Shown one piece after another: positions 32,525 to 34,300 of a stretch of 34,300 nt of DNA. The stretch spans positions 1 through 34,300 of the forward strand of contig CAIPVK010000141.1 in NCBI GenBank assembly GCA_903868455.1, in the 5' to 3' direction. A program made the translations under genes and the position numbers. Each line of letters starts with the position of its first letter. Positions within the stretch are counted from its first letter, which is position 1. The stretch comes from an uncultured Opitutia bacterium. Lineage in GTDB: Bacteria; Verrucomicrobiota; Verrucomicrobiia; Opitutales; UBA953. Under the pieces are notes generated by a model, which saw only the letters and a list, made by a program, of their open reading frames with translations, was not told the DNA's origin and did not search any database.

Positions 32525-33231
32525 GCTGCGCCTGCGAGCACCTGGCGCTCCGCACGCGGGGCCTCGCCCTGCGCCCGGCGCCGGGCGCGCCGCGGGTCCT
32601 CGAGGGCGCGGACCTCGAGGTGCCCGCGGGCTGCCGCACCGCCCTCGTCGGCCCCAACGGAGCGGGCAAGTCGACGCTCCTGCGCGCGCTCGCGGGGCTC
32701 ACGCCGGCCGACGCAGGGAGCCTCGAGGTCAACGGCGCGCCGCCTCGCGCGGGCCGGGCCGACGTCGCCCTGCTCGCCCAGCGCCCGCGCCTCGCGACCG
32801 GCGTGCCCTGCACGGTCGGCCGCCTGGCGGAGATGGGTCGGCTCGGTCGCGCCGCCTGGGGATTCTCCCTCGGGCGCGACGATCGCGAGCGCGCCCGGCG
32901 CGCCCTCCGGGCGGTGGGCCTCGAGGACCTCGCCGACCGCTCCGTGGCGACGCTCTCCGGCGGCCAGCTGCAGCGCGCGCTGGTCGCCCGCGCGCTCGCC
33001 CAGGGCGCGACGCTCCTTCTGCTGGACGAGCCCTACGTGGGGCTCGACGCGGCGAGCCGGCGCGCGCTCGACGAGCTGCTCTTCGGCCCGGCGCTCGCCG
33101 GGACCACCGTGGTCGTGTCGACGCACGACGCCGCCGACCTGCCGCGCTTCGACCGCATCCTCGCCATCGGCGACGGGCGGGCCGCGGTCACCCTGGCCTG
33201 CGACGGCCGCCACCCGCACCGCCATGCCTGA
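32521..33231 (+). CDS. Metal ABC transporter ATP-binding protein, ZnuC-like
   Basis: ATPase of the importer. The ATG at 32521 overlaps the preceding stop (ATGA); an in-frame start as far back as 31693 would be antisense-like sequence. In 236 residues it shows Walker A GPNGAGKST (44-52), signature LSGGQ (145-149), Walker B TLLLLDEP (164-171) and the switch His in STHD. The C terminus ends with a short His-rich tail (RHPHRHA) that may bind metal, a feature not uniformly present in the family. The permease gene starts 8 bases before its end. Confidence 0.94.
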   Translation: MSCACEHLALRTRGLALRPAPGAPRVLEGADLEVPAGCRTALVGPNGAGKSTLLRALAGLTPADAGSLEVNGAPPRAGRADVALLAQRPRLATGVPCTVGRLAEMGRLGRAAWGFSLGRDDRERARRALRAVGLEDLADRSVATLSGGQLQRALVARALAQGATLLLLDEPYVGLDAASRRALDELLFGPALAGTTVVVSTHDAADLPRFDRILAIGDGRAAVTLACDGRHPHRHA

Positions 33232-34033
33232 CGCCGGCGCCCTCTCGCACCCGTTCATGCAGCGCGCGCTCCTCGCCGCGGCGCTCTGCGGCGTCGCCTG
33301 CGCGTGCATCGGCACCCACCTCGTCGCGCGGCGCATGACGTTCGTCGGCTCCGCGCTCACGCACACGCTCCTGCCGGGCATCGCGGCGGCCTTCCTGCTG
33401 GGGCTGCCGCCGCACCTCGGGGCGCTCGCGGCGGCGGCGGCGACGGCGGCGCTCATCGCGCTCGCGGGAGGGAAGCGCGGCGGCGGCGAGGACGCGGCGA
33501 TCGGCGTCGCGCAGTCCGCGCTCTTCGCCGCGGGGGTCGTCCTGATGGCCTCGAGCGGCTCTTGGCGGGACTTCGGCGGGATGCTCTTCGGCAGCGTGCT
33601 CGGCGTGGGCGAGGGCGACCTCGCGTGGACGGGCGTCCTCGCCGCGGGGACGGTCGCGCTCCTGCTCGCCGGCCACCGCGCGCTCGAGGCCTCGGCGGTG
33701 GACGAGGACTACGCGCGGGCCGCCGGGCTGCGCCCCGCCCTGCTCCGCCTGGGGCTCGTGCTGCTCGCGGGCGCCGCGGCCGCCTCGGCCGTCAGCCTGC
33801 TCGGCGCGATGCTCACCTCCGCCCTGCTCATCGTGCCCGCCGCGGGCGGCCTGCTCCTCGGGCGCAGCCTGGCGGGCGCCATGCTCTGGGCCTCGGTCAT
33901 CGCCGTCGCCGGCTCGGCCGCGGGGCTCGTCGCCTCCTACCACGTCGAGGCCCTGCCCTCGGGCGCGGCGATGGTCGCCGGCTGCTGCGCGGGCTTCGCG
34001 CTCGCGCGACTCTGGCGCGCGCTGCGCGGCTGA
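33224..34033 (+). CDS. Metal ABC transporter permease, ZnuB-like (ABC-3 family)
   Basis: The 269-residue membrane protein has about eight hydrophobic segments. It opens with PFMQRALLAAALCGVACACIG, the standard ABC-3 start, followed by VGSALTHTLLPGIAAAFLLG. Further signs are SGSWRDFGGMLFGSVLGV and the EAA-like loop DEDYARAAGLRP before ATPase contact. The ATG at 33224 overlaps the ATPase gene by 8 bases in another frame. This completes the three-gene importer; no regulator gene is in the window. Confidence 0.94.
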   Translation: MPDAGALSHPFMQRALLAAALCGVACACIGTHLVARRMTFVGSALTHTLLPGIAAAFLLGLPPHLGALAAAAATAALIALAGGKRGGGEDAAIGVAQSALFAAGVVLMASSGSWRDFGGMLFGSVLGVGEGDLAWTGVLAAGTVALLLAGHRALEASAVDEDYARAAGLRPALLRLGLVLLAGAAAASAVSLLGAMLTSALLIVPAAGGLLLGRSLAGAMLWASVIAVAGSAAGLVASYHVEALPSGAAMVAGCCAGFALARLWRALRG

Positions 34034-34044
34034 TGGAGACTGCC

Positions 34045-34140
34045 GAGTCTCTAAGCTTCTAAGTGGCTGAGTCCCTAAGTCGCTTGGTCACTTAGCTACT
34101 TAGCAACTTAGTCTCTTCGTCTCTTAGTCTCTTCGTCCTT
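34045..34140. repeat. Twelve tandem degenerate octamers, consensus DAGTCNCT
   Basis: In exact 8-base phase, 12 units run without insertion or deletion. G at position 3 and T at position 8 are kept in all 12, C at position 7 in 11. Position 2 is A and position 4 is T in 9 of 12; position 6 varies freely. The first five units begin with A or G, the last seven with T. The array is far less GC-rich than its surroundings and lies between the convergent permease gene and the gene ending at 34152. No reading frame crosses it sensibly. Confidence 0.93.
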
Positions 34141-34151
34141 CTTCCCCCTTC

Positions 34152-34300
34152 TCAGCGCAAGCTGAGCGGCGGGCCTAGCACCTCGCGCGCGACCACCGCG
34201 CGGCGCAGCGCGGCGCGCGTGGCGAAGTCGCGGGCGTGGGCGGAGGGCGCGCGGCGCGCGACGGAAGGGGCGACCGAGGCCGCGGGGGCGGGCGGCGGCG
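34152..34300 (-). CDS. C-terminal fragment of an unidentified protein
   Basis: A minus-strand frame enters from the right edge and stops at 34152 after 48 codons. The end reads ARDFATRAALRRAVVAREVL followed by GPPLSLR, an arginine-rich helix with a Pro-Pro finish. Such endings (RRAVVxxEILGPPxxLR) are seen in small hypothetical proteins of Verrucomicrobiota and Planctomycetota. The N-terminal part is Ala/Pro-rich. Too little is visible to give a function. Confidence 0.5.
   Translation of the reverse strand, partial: PPPAPAASVAPSVARRAPSAHARDFATRAALRRAVVAREVLGPPLSLR

Noticed and set aside
34151..34166. Hairpin CTCAGC-GCAA-GCTGAG after the octamer array as terminator
   Set aside because: It overlaps the last codons and stop of the minus-strand fragment and has no T-run on either strand at the right place.

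Overview
The window is about 75% G+C and densely coded, with little intergenic space. The best lineage marker is the five-gene minus-strand cluster at 31479-24067. Its products match, in order, the Amuc_1102, Amuc_1101, Amuc_1100, Amuc_1099 and Amuc_1098 pilus-like families of Akkermansia, which points to Verrucomicrobiota, perhaps a high-GC Opitutae-like member (class inferred, not proven). TGA is used as a normal stop codon. No transposase, integrase, phage gene, CRISPR array or rRNA was found.

Layout. 1-781: a PHP-domain phosphoesterase (minus, cut by the window edge) with clearly lower GC than everything else. 796-2641: ftsY lacking most of its N domain, then aroB. 4791-2643 (minus): a phosphohexomutase and a tiny lipoprotein. 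4908-13102 (plus): a six-gene unit with a YfgM-like membrane protein, a Gld-type ABC ATPase, permease and GldG-like auxiliary protein, a DUF4340 protein and a large AsmA-like protein. 13218-16072 (plus): accB, accC and prmB. 20348-15990 (minus): a mixed tRNA/mRNA unit of tRNA-Thr(CGT), folE2, tRNA-Arg(TCT), two GYF-domain membrane proteins, a DUF2752 membrane protein and a membrane-anchored DNA/RNA nuclease. 20450-23011 (plus): a CvpA-like protein, then two adjacent proteins of an unrecognised family, each built from two copies of one repeat. 23975-23073 (minus): a stand-alone 5'-3' exonuclease. 31479-24067 (minus): the pilus-like operon. 31592-34033 (plus): a zinc/manganese ABC importer behind a palindromic operator. 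34045-34140: twelve tandem degenerate octamers, then the C-terminal end of a minus-strand gene.

How the genes work together. Much of the window concerns the cell envelope: malonyl-CoA supply (accBC), a putative ABC/GldG/DUF4340/AsmA export or lipid-handling unit, secretion-linked ftsY and YfgM-like protein, and the trans-envelope pilus apparatus. The pilus operon encodes a cytoplasmic PilM-like ring component fused to a PilN-like part, periplasmic alignment proteins and the secretin. Motor ATPases, platform protein and pilins must lie elsewhere.

The most promising undescribed material is the YGF-repeat protein pair (21313-23011), the GYF/DUF2752/nuclease operon downstream of tRNA-Arg, the octamer array, and a set of C-rich leaders without Shine-Dalgarno sequences in front of several transcription units. 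The PHP/ftsY boundary near 785-796 should be checked for an assembly chimera.
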